From Streblospio benedicti (lineage: Eukaryota; Annelida; Polychaeta; Spionida; Spionidae): DNA of 64,000 bases. Positions 1 to 11,800 of this stretch are shown piece after piece. The notes beneath the pieces were generated by a model. The model was not told where the DNA came from and did no database searches. It saw only the letters and a program-made list of their open reading frames with translations. The stretch's first letter is position 1. Every line of letters starts with the position of its first letter. The stretch covers positions 40,531,187 through 40,595,186 of the forward strand of contig CM032665.1 in the NCBI GenBank assembly GCA_019095985.1, written 5' to 3'. Both the position numbers and the translations under genes were made by a program.

Positions 1-3000
1 TCATTTCATTTTGACAGCGTCACCTGACGCCAGATTTTGATTTTTATTGGTTTATGAAACAAATCCCTTCAGATTTGTTAAATACAGAAATATAACCCAC
101 GGCGTTCAAGACGTGCAGCATTGCGGCTGTTGTGTAAAGATAACCAGAATTATACATGATTTGTTTACTTTTAAACCATCAGTGAGTTTTTGCCATTTTT
201 TCCTTTCACTAACTTTATACAACAGGGCTGAGATTGATCCTGAGAGTGCATGGAAAATTTTGATATATCTCTACATTTTTGCGAAAAAGCGGGTCTGCAT
301 TGGCAGGTTATGCTCAGTAACCAAAACAAATATGCTTGTATAGAATCCATATGCCATTGCATCTGTGCAAAATAGAAAGTTCCATGTTCAAACACTTATT
401 TGGGACATTTGAGCAGAGAATATGTATAGACCCCTGTCACAACCCCCAACCCCCAAAAATGAAATAAAAATAAAACAAAAATGTAAAAAAGAAGTGGTAA
501 CTTTTACCAGTTCAGAGCATAAAACCAGTGAACGTATGTATTGTTCAGTAAACGAAACGAAATATCAAAAAACATCATTTTTTCACCAGGTTGCAAAGAT
601 TACACTGGATTTTTGTTAATATACGCGACCGAACAATGAATTGAGATAAGTGAGCGTTCCTAAAACATAGACCTAAACGGCCCAAAACGAAATGGTTGAA
701 TTTAATTGAATGAAGATACCAATCCATACAGAATAATGCGATCATGCAATGCGATGCGAACGTTATGGGGTTTTTTTTGATTTGTTTTACCCCTGATAAA
801 TATGTTGTGATAGGTTTGATATATAACATTTAATGAAGTACACACCATAAAATGATAGCCATAAAAGCTCCCCATGCATACTTTATGATTTCAGCTTACC
901 ACATATGTTTTATGCTTTTTGTATATGGAGTATATGCTTTCAAAATTAGCACTAGTGAAGCTCTCAACGCATGGATCTGTTTGCCTATTAATGCCAGATA
1001 TACATTTTTTAGGGATGTGCAAAACAAATCTTTTTGCAGTGTTTAAAGCCAGAATATGTTAATCCATTTTCTACTGTGCAAAATCATCACAATAACCCAG
1101 GGGGATTGGTCAATGTATTGCGATGGAATGAACGCCATGAAAAAAAAAAAACAGATGCGCATTGAAACTCAATACCCTTAGAAAGTAGAGATATTCCCAT
1201 TTTCCATGCACTAAAGGAAACCTGGGCAAAAAAAAGATATACAGTTGACGCCTCCAGGAGCCAAAAAAACAAAAGTTGAATAGTTCAAAAATGGGTTTGG
1301 TTTTAAAAAAAACATCATGAAAAGCAGTTTAGGGTTATCTTTGCACGAGCACTGGGTAAACCGCACGAGCACTGCACATCGATTGATTGACACCCAATGT
1401 GGTCAATTTCGACAATCCCACAGACAGAAGCACAGACTTTGTAAGATTAATTGTGGGTGATACACAATGTTAATACATGCGAATGATCTCCCAAACAATT
1501 ATATCAAGAATAGTATGTTGATACTTGGATTATGTCACCATCAGAAAGTTCTTTTGCGGGGGTATTAGGGACATTGATGCCACAAGAATCTGTTCTCAAG
1601 TCTCATTGAAAACTCATTTTACATAATAAACCGTGCTGATTTTGTGTTAGATTCGCGACTGTTTTCAACAAGTAAAAATGCTGTATTAAAATAAAAGTTG
1701 TCCAACAGATCAGGGATGTAGGCCACATTTTTAAGTTTCTTGGGTAAGAGGTGGGGTACTTTTCTGTAAAGACCAGCCGTTCCGTAAGTTATTATTTTGC
1801 TGTGGTGCTTCCAACTTTGTGCTCACACTTGGCGTTGTTCTAATAGCTTATTAACTGAAAAGAAAGATTAAGCATGCTTGAAAATGTGTTGACAACAAAT
1901 AAGTTTTTCAGTGTTGTGGCAAGGGATAACTTTTGTTTTCAAATGATTTGCTTGAGCACGTACCTTGACACAAGCGGTCACAATATCTTGAAATGAAATT
2001 GTACTGGTATTTTATTGTAACAAAATAAATATAAATACTAAAATATAAACTAAAATAATACTAAAATACTAAAATAATGAGCTGAAAAAATCTCTGAACT
2101 TATTCTTAATACTCTATGATTGTATCTACAAAATATAGAAATAAATATTTTGTCAGCAATTCAATAATGATTAGAGGAAAATTAAGTGATACGAATGTAA
2201 TATGAAGGTCATATCGACACTGCGCATGGGGCTTGGCACCACACGCTTATTTTGGGGTACCTTTTTACAAAGTCTGACTACCTTCTTGCGGAGATTCAAT
2301 GTCAGAGGCTTCTATTTCATACAAACGCAATATTTAGAAGTTTTAGAACCCTTTGAAAAGTCTCAAAATGTAGCCATCATTCATATGATTGATAGCTTCA
2401 ACTCGGACATAACGCATTAATGTCCATAAATAAATGTTATAATATACGCTTTGGAATTTCATAAACAAATACAGCAACAACAACCGATAAGGTTTAATGA
2501 CTCACAGGTGTTTTCCCTAGACAGAAAGGAATTATAAATGAAATATACTGAAAACATCAAACTATGAAGAACAGTATCAATAACATAATATGCTATTGAC
2601 CATGGTTGTATACCTGTCTAAACATAACTTATCATTGGTGACGTTACTACTATTCACCAATACACTTCGGATCCACACCTGTTTCGTAAAAAGCAGTAGT
2701 GTCCATCAGCGTGTTGAGATTACACGCGAGTTTGGAGTCAACATGGAGAGAATGTACAAAAAAGTATCCATTGAAAGTTCAGAAAGAACTGTGTGCTGTC
2801 TATAGGTAGTGTGCATTATGCACCTCGTGAATCTGTCATGAGGATTTTACCCATTGTGTTAGGCATGTGTGCGTGCGTGCGTGCGTGTGTGCGTGCGTGT
2901 GTGTGATTTTTATACACACAAACGGAGACTAATTTAAGGGCAGCTTCTAGTTAAATGTTTAAATGTTTTTTTCTTTATCAAAAATATCGTCATGTGATTT

Positions 3001-3070
3001 TTGAGAACCAAACAAGTATAACGTTATGCTGGTACATATATCAAGTAAGAGAAAACCTGCCGCGTGTATA
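1..3070. other. Intergenic, no gene seen
   Basis: AT-rich sequence with only short frames that look like chance. A (GTGC/GT)n microsatellite lies at about 2868-2906. I see no RNA gene or supported exon. Confidence 0.5.
2868..2906. repeat. GTGC/GT microsatellite
   Basis: A run of alternating GTGC and GT units of about 39 bases. Confidence 0.9.
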
Positions 3071-3409
3071 TTAGCGACCATTCAGTATTTATGACAGGCT
3101 GTGGTAGGAGGATTTTCCAAAGTTGCTGTGACAAAAAAATTATTAGCTCCCCCCCCCCCCCTCGATTTCATGTGACAAAAATTGATGCCCCCCCTTAACA
3201 GTTAACGCAATCATTGTCAGTTAACTAAAATCATATTTGATGGATATCCATAATATAAAAAACTGTAAATCTTAGTACAGAATCTCTAAAAAATAGGGGT
3301 AAATTTTCTGTGAAAAGATTGATAGCCCTCCCTCAAAAGTGTGTGAAAAAATTGGCCCGCCCTAAAATCCTCCTACCCCACCCTGTCATAAATACCGAAT
3401 GATCCCTAA
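3071..3409. mobile_element. MITE-like foldback element with ~45-bp terminal inverted repeats and poly-C tracts
   Basis: The left end TTAGCGACCATTCAGTATTT and the reverse complement of the right end TTAGGGATCATTCGGTATTT match, and both continue through ATGACAGG and GGTAGGAGGATTTT. The arms are 3071-3114 and about 3366-3409. The inside has runs of C and AAAAATTGATGCCCC-like segments and no coding frame. It is a non-autonomous DNA element. Confidence 0.82.
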
Positions 3410-5712
3410 GTTGTATGCGATTGCTCTTGAAAATGCGTGCAAACTTGACCGCCGAATGGTCGCTCTCTGCTCGCAGCCTGGTGTGACGGGAGCTTTACAC
3501 CACATCTATACTTCTAAATTGTCAATGTTTTTTTTCCTAATATACAATTGGTGCACTTTTACATATTACAGCTTAGCCATGAATTTGTTTCCATTTATTA
3601 TTTTCCTCGTTAACTACCCAGTTTTTGGCTGGGTGAAGAGAACTAGGAGTGAGCGAGACCTAAACAAACCGCATCTCTGTGGAACATTTTGGCTAAAAGA
3701 GCAAGGCGATGATAGAAACCCCCTGCAAACTAATGCGCCAGACCTACATGTGTTTTCCAATATTCCTTACCAATAATAGCTGTAGTTAAGAGGGGAAACT
3801 ACAATACTTCAATGGATCATCATCATTGGTCTGATGTATGACAATGCTATAGTAATTGTGTACTTATATGTTTTTAATTATGCTTATTAGAACACATGTA
3901 CTACATACACAATTTGAATTATTTATTTGTAATCTAAAATTGTGATACAATCCGAATTAAAAATTGTGTGTATCAAATAGTGAATAAAAATTGTGTGTAT
4001 CAACTGTTTTACCAGTAAATTTATGTAGTTTATGTAGGTACATGTAGTTTATAGAAAGATGCTAGCATGTATATGATACCAAATGTGAAACATTTACTAA
4101 TCACTGTCATAATACGGCATTGCAAAATTCTCAATAAGTAATTAGTGTAAACATCATATACAATGAACGATTCTTTAATAAATTGATACAGAAGCACTAA
4201 AGCTACATTCATCACCGTCGTATTATAAAATATTAATGACATTCCTCTCATTTTACATTTTACACATTAAATTGAACATTTATGGCAGAAGCAAACTCTA
4301 GAATCAACAAAGAAGACAATATTTACAAAGCATTTTTTTCTTGAATGCATACAAGTCACAGTAGTAACGGGATAAGAAATAATCATTTTATCGATGATAT
4401 ATGCACATGAAAACACATTGAACCGTAATGAGGAAAGTGACATCAATTGTTCTCTACATTAGATAGTATACAATGAATGACCATTGATAATTTGATAATA
4501 TCAGTACAAATATCATTACAGTAGATTTATAATATCAATATATCTATTTAAAAACACACAATACTTGCAATGGCACGTTTTTGTTTCATGATCTGTAGCT
4601 TCTATATCAGTGATAGCATGTTTGTTTACCGAATGACTTCTATGTATATATGTATACATTTGTATGTACATGATAATGACTGGTGAGCAACCGAAAATAT
4701 AGTGTAAACATCAATATATTCTGTGTCAGATTTAAACAACTGTCTTATACAATATACATGTATTAGAACACTAGTAATTATTTCTAATGATGTAGCAAAT
4801 GTTTTACATTTAACACAAAATGACTGTGCTTTTCTTGTAGATTACTACCATCTTGTTACCCGTACATACAACCTTCCTGTGTTATTCATTCCTGCTATTA
4901 ATACATTGAAAACATTTGCAAAAGCACATGGTGAATTACATATTAAACATCCATTGAAAACAATTGCCAAAATCACAGCATCTTTTCGGAAATAAAAAAT
5001 ATTACAACATGTATATACACATATGCTCAATGTGGCCACACGTATCTACAGAAAAACCACACTATCCCAATATTGTCCTTATAATTTCGTTTCTGTATAT
5101 TCCTTTCAACCTAATAGTAAAAACACTCAATCGTTTTTTGTTTTGTTTTTTGTTCACTGAAGGTTATTTGAAATAAATTTACTATCTTCGTTCAACTTCA
5201 AGACCATGCATTTTTACTGCATATCAAAATTTACATAACTACATATATATGTTTAGTTAACATCATCATTTTATTCAGATGTCCACATGACAAATTGATC
5301 AAATTAAAAAATTCAACAGCGATATTGCCTAGTCACTTGGAAAATTATCTCTTTTACGTTTGAATATGCGTTTATAATATATGCATAACATAAATAGAGG
5401 TCCGATGAATTAAATATGTACACCATACTTATATTCATTATATATATATAATACACATACCCTATTCTCTTAATTCATGTTTATTTGAACTTTTTCTATA
5501 TTGAACCAGCTAGTGTTTCCTCCGTGGGAAGGACGCATCACCGCTACTGCCCACATGTGATAGCTTTCTTTGAAAATGTAACCAGTTATCCATACCAGTC
5601 CTTCAACACGTCGAAACAAGATAATTGAAATGAATCTTCCACTACTAAGTACTGCAAACTACTGTCTTGTACTCAATATGACTGCATCATTCACATCACT
5701 AGCATGAGTCGC
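3410..5712. other. 3' flank and probable 3' UTR of the MAP gene
   Basis: AT-rich; nothing coding is supported. The part next to 5712 should be minus-strand 3' UTR, with several TTTATT (AATAAA on the minus strand) possibilities that I cannot rank. A short direct repeat (AATTGTGTGTATCAA) occurs twice at about 3962-4003. Confidence 0.45.
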
Positions 5713-5850
5713 TCATTCGTGGACCGAGCCGCCCTCCGAGCCCCCACCCACCGACAGCCGAGGAGACGGCTGGGGCGAGTCGCCAACCACAGCACCGTGG
5801 TCGGTTTTAGCCTGCGCCTTTTCCTTGAAGTCCAGCTTCCTGCTTTCAAT
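5713..5850 (-). other. C-terminal exon of the MAP gene
   Basis: This exon encodes 45 residues and a TGA stop. It begins [17 protein letters not shown] and continues [16 protein letters not shown], which matches the conserved post-repeat segment of tau/MAP2/MAP4 (LxFRExAKAxTDHGA). The acceptor AG is at 5851-5852, in phase 0. The tail is shorter than in vertebrate tau. It sits 7.9 kb downstream of the last repeat exon, and that intron holds the nested repeat-array gene. Confidence 0.93.
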
Positions 5851-8800
5851 CTGGAAAAAGGAAGAACTCATGTCATCATTTGGTAAATAGGTACTCTCTC
5901 TCTATATATATATACAGTCATTTCTTAATTATCACAACACATTTAACTTACAAAAAACATTGACAGTTTCGTCAACTGCTGTTGACATCTTCAAAATTAT
6001 GACTCTCTATATATACAAACATAAAATTGAAGACCTGAGTGTCAGAGTATCAACTGTATACATTATTTCTCCTTTTGATATTCAGGATATAAAAACGTGA
6101 ATAATTTGATCATCTTTTATTCATAAAACTCATATCTCTATAAGACATATGCATTATTCATTATGATGCTTTATCTTTTGTTCTTTAATTGTAAGATGGG
6201 TAGGTAACAAATACTGAGCTAAACTGTTTCTGGGAAACTACATGTAGTAAGTTTTTTGTAACTAATTACAATACATTTATTTGTATAACTATTGATGCAA
6301 TTAAATGGTTTTAGTCTAAATCAAAGTGGGTGTTTTGTTATCATATTATTTTGTGATTAAATAAAATTATGATATTTATCGTTGATTAGATCGTAACCAT
6401 ATATAACCATCCTCTTATACATAATGATATGCAATTCACATGAGCATTCATAGAGTAACTCATATCTGATGCATTAACTTATTATTGAAGGATAATCCCG
6501 TTATGCAAAATTGTTCATGATGATTTTAGTTGTCTTTAACAACATAATTTGTTAGATAAACAAACCTAAAAAATACACGAATACCCGTACTTACTTAGCC
6601 TGACAAAAGATTCCTATCAAAATGCATCTCTATTCATATTCAGAACAGAAAACAGACTTATATGATCTCAATAGGAATAATGAGTCTTTTTCAACGATTT
6701 TGATTGACAAAAAAGAAGAAAAAGTAAAACTATATGAAAATTAATCCAGATTAGATTCTGGCGATTAAACGTGAAAAACACAGATTAGATTGGATAAGAT
6801 TAGTTTATGTCTCCACTAGTTTAGTTGATAACTCCAGCTGATTAGAACTAATCTAATCTAATTGAGATCAAGCTTGAATCGTAGTCTCATAGAGACCACG
6901 ACAAAGCCTGATCTTTGCCGATGTGACGGCGCTCATTTAAATCATTTTACACACAAATTCAGGCATAGAAAGTCAGTTGAGCAACCGTGTACATGTATAC
7001 TCGGAGCATGTTCATAGAAATACTTTGATAATGAATATTATCCATGTTCAAATTCTGGGAGGACGTTTTCACATTGCTTCTTGTGTGGATGCTAAACTGT
7101 GGAACATGATACAAGGACATCAGACATAAAACTGTATAACTAATCCACATATGTTTTAAGTTTTTCAAGCTAATAATCTAAAGCAACACTGCCATGGCTA
7201 CATTACACTTGAAGTAGAATGATCATAAAATTAGATATTTATCTACAGCTGATAGCATCCTATTTGATGAAAGCATTTTCTCTTCAGTTTCTGTATGGGA
7301 TAGGACAATATTTTTTCCCATTTACCTTGATTAGGATGTATATTAAAAACAAATATTCTTGTCAATCAACTTGAAATTGTGTGTACTGATAGCTCATAAT
7401 CTATCATAAGATATATTTTTTGTGTCACTATTGTAGGCGTCATTTTAATAAAAATGAATGTATGCAACAACCTAAACTCAAAGACTTTGGAAGATTTTCC
7501 CCCAACCAAAGGTGAGGCCGTCACATCAGTTTGTTGTGTACTAAACCTAACCATTAAAAGCAACAGACAGTGTTTAACATAATCAGCTATTGATCTGGGC
7601 AATCCCTAGTTATGATATCTGGGATGGAGTTCATTTTGAGACATATGTATGCAAATGAGCTACTCTGATTGCCTGGAGGCATCTTTTATGGATTTTGACT
7701 GTGGTATTGATAAATGGCACAGTAGACTGGGGTGAAGATTCGTGGTGTAGAATCATGCTAGTTATATAAGAATTTGTTCAATAAAATCAATAATACACAT
7801 TAAATTCTTTAGGGTGAAAAACTAAAAACGTTAAAATTGCTATCTATACACTATGAGATTTGCTGGTTGCTATCAACAGATTATTATCACCGAACATGTA
7901 TACACTCTTAACGAAAAGTAGGTAGGATCACTTCTTAAGTGCTTTGAATTTATGAAGTATCAATTCGATTCATTACTTCAATATGTTATTGATCAATTTC
8001 TCATAAATTTCACTTAAAACAAACGCAAGTTTTATAGTTTGATGGTGTGCATTACAAGTGCCAACTCTCTTAACATGTAATCATGCATGTTCCAAACATG
8101 CAAGACAAAATGTTCGATGTTTCGAAGTTCCGTTAATTTTGACAATAATTCTTTTTTCTATGTTTACTGTCAACTAATGAGGTACTTGAAATGTTACACA
8201 TTTGCGTTGCTGTAATTTTAGCTCTCCTTTCAACTTGTCGTCAATGCATTAATATATCATCACAAAACTCGTCTTCATTGAACTATTTATGAATGAATGA
8301 ATCGGTCTTAAATATTTTCGCAACATGTGTGCCCATCATAAATCTACATAGCTGCATGCCATTCTGGTTCTGCTGGTGTCTTTCATTACACGAGAAACAA
8401 CTTTCCTATGAGCTTCACCAGATCCATTGTCATGTATGGGTGTCTGTGCATATACACATTAAGGATTGACTCAATAAACGTATGGATCTCCAAGGGGCTT
8501 AAATAAAGACAACAATAGATCGCGGTTGCAGTGATAATCTCTCTATCTTTTCATAATGCAGTCTGAAATTGTCATGAATGAAATGAGAAAGACCCTTTAA
8601 TTTCTAACATCTAGAACATAAATCATTGTGAAAATCATGCACAGCAATGCCGGTTTGTTGGGAGTGGAATAAGTTCAAATGTTTTATGTTCGCACTCATT
8701 TCAGCTGGATATATGTATTTGTGTACAATGGGTGCATTTTGAGGTTGTCCATTAGAAGCACTTTGAGTTTGGAAAATACATTAAGGGCTTATTATTGTGA

Positions 8801-11800
8801 TATGGGATAAGCTTCTAAATTTTATGCATGAAGACGGAACCATTGTTTATGAATCCTAAATCTGTTTGCTTGGAACACATGGAGTGTTTGGTGTTGACAA
8901 CAAATAGCTGGTAAAGGTGTAATCAGTAAGCTACTGTTTACAAACGAGATATGTATGCATGAAGTTACTTATAAATTCACCGACAAAATTGTACGCGTAT
9001 GTTTCGTTTGGCTACTACCAGATAGCATGTGTTTGCCTCACTGATATATGCAGAGATAAAGGGATTATTACCAACACAACAATAGAAATGAATGATGAAC
9101 ATATGAAATGAAAATTTAAAAAAAAGAATCTTCTACCATGGATTATCCAAATAACAATTGTCAATAAGAACAGGTGAAGGAATGCATATATGAGATACAC
9201 TTTTTATGTAGTGAAATATTTCGCTTGAATATCTAATAATTGGATGTGCCTGGTATGGAAACAAAGAAACTGAGAACATAATTGCTTTATCATGATTTAT
9301 GGTATGTCAGAAAAAGTGTCATTAAGGATAAAGAAAAGTGCTGAATGATCTTCTAATCACAATGATGATAGACATGATCAATCAAGTACTACTCCTAGAC
9401 TTATCATGAGATTATAGCCACATTTGGATACCTCAATTGAAGTGAATCGTAGCAGTTAAAAAATTTAGCAAGCGTCATTTCTGAGTCGTTTGCTTGGAAT
9501 GAAAATGGATACAAAATCGGAAGGGGAGTGGAAAAGCAAAGGTGAGAAGCCTAAGCTTAAGGTGAAGACGTTTCCCAAAAGTCCCTGGGAATATCCAGCT
9601 GAAATCGTAGGCCGGGATCGTTCTTACAGTCAAAGGACTTATGATGTATCACCGAAAAAGCCGCTAGAATTTATCGATGAGTCTGATCCCGGTGGGATAC
9701 TCTATGTCTCTCATAACAAGAAACGGGATAATAAGACAAAAGCAAAAGATGACACTAAAAATAATGAGATTAACTCATCAACAGAATCATTGAATGCTGA
9801 ACCTAGGAGAATATTGACAGAAAGGAGAGTTCTTCCTAAACGATCAGGATGGAATAGCAACTGGGCTCAGGCACGATCGTTGGAGAACTTCTCTCCCGGT
9901 GGTACTTATTATCATACGGATAAATATGGTGCTAAAGCGAAGGTCGGTTCTTTATCAAATATCGATCATCAGCCAGGGGGTGGGAAAGTGCAGGTTGTGA
10001 GTGAGCCTGTGTACTTCGAGACTTCCTCAAAAGTTGGATCACTCAAAAATATATCGCATCAGCCTGGAGGTGGTAAAAACCAGATTCAAACTGAAAAACT
10101 GCGATGGAATGCAAAACCGAAAATCGGTAGCTTGGACAATTACCATCATGTACCAGGAGGAGGTCAAGTACAAGTTCCAAGTCAAGTAATAGCTTGGAAT
10201 GTCCAATCTAAGGTTGGAAGTCTTGAGAGAGCAAATCATAAGCCAGGAGGCGGGTCAAAGGTGATAATTAATGAAAAAACAAAATGGAATGCAGACTCCA
10301 AGATAGGAAGTTTGAGCAATAGAGATTATAAGCCCGGTGGTGGTAATGTAGAAGTGTTTCGTGATAAACTGGATTGGAACACTTCATCAAAAGTGGGTTC
10401 TCTTGATAATGTTTCACACAAGCCACAAGGTGGCACCAAAAAGATATTTTCTGAGAGGTTGAATTGGAATGCATCGTCTAAAATAGGCTCTCTGGAAACA
10501 ATAAATCAGATGAAACGTTTAACAAAAAGTTTGGATGACTTACGGGAATCTAAAGAGATCCCTCGTTACCAGACGACTTTTGATTGGAGAGCGGAGTCAA
10601 AAATCGGTTCTTTGGATAAAATTACACACAAACCAGGCGGCGGAAAGGTGAAAATCTTTACTGAAAAACTCAACTTTGCAGGGAAATCCAAAGTGGGATC
10701 CCTGGAGAATCTGGATCATACACCTCGTGGTGGGAAAGTGGTGATAAAACATGACCATCTGGATTGGAGAACTAATTCCAGGATTGGATCATTTGACAAC
10801 ATCCATCACAAGCCTGGTGGTGGTAATGTGAAAATAGTGAACCACAAAGTCAAAGTGGTTGGATTATCGAGAGTGGGGTCTTTAGATAATATACACCACA
10901 CACCACGAGGTGGTAATATTGCCATTGCAAGTGAAAGTCTCGAGTGGAGATCTTCATCAAGAGTCGGTTCGCTGGATAACATTAGCCACAGACCGGGAGG
11001 GGGCAACGTTAAAATTCCTAAGCAACACGTCAAGTACCAAGGCATGGCTCGGGTCGGCTCGTTGGAGAACATCCATCACAAACCCGCGGGTGGAAACGTC
11101 GTCATTAAGTCAGAAAGTGTAGGATGGAAGGCAAACTCAAAAGTTGGTTCACTGGAAAATATAGCACATGTTCCGGGCGGCGGAAGGATTCAGATACTAG
11201 ATAAAAAGCCAAGTTTTCACAGTGAATCGAAAGTAAAGTCACTTGACAATATAAAGCATGTTCCGGGTGGTGGAAATGTGAGGATTCGTAGCGAGAGACT
11301 TCTTTGGAACTTGAAATCAAAAGTTGGGTCCATGGACAATGCTAACCATGTGCCTGGGGGTGGTAGTAAAGCTATATTTAATGAGAGATTAGATTGGAAA
11401 TCAAATACTACTTCAAAAGTGGGATCATTTGATAATATTGAGCATGTACCCGGTGGGGGCAATGTCAAGATATTAAATGAAAGCCTTGTGTGGAACACAC
11501 ATTCAAGAATTGGATCACTTGAAAACGTGAGTCAGCGTTCAAACTCAATAGAGACCTTGAAGAGAAAAGAAAATGCACTTTTAAATGCTGAGCGACAGAA
11601 AATAATGGATCATATCAGGGCAGACAGAATAGCTTCCGGTAAATCAGAGAATAATCCTCGCAGCACCTACTTGCGGATATATAACAAAACTACAAATAAA
11701 GAGACAATGCTTAAAGTATCAGAGAGATATTCAACATTAAAACCTGCAAATAAATCTGTCCATACCAATTCAGACCGTTCAAGCGATAAAAGTGAACCTA

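Noticed and set aside
3399-3776. Plus-strand 125-residue frame
   Set aside because: It starts inside the end of a MITE, has no recognisable domain and no splice context; probably chance.
10806-11498. Minus-strand frames rich in LPPPG in the nested repeat array
   Set aside because: They are the antisense readout of PGGG codons and have no independent features.
9930-11560. CRISPR-like or satellite reading of the 90-bp periodic block
   Set aside because: The period is a protein repeat in one open frame with third-position variation and conserved KxGS and PGGG; the units are contiguous, not repeat-spacer.
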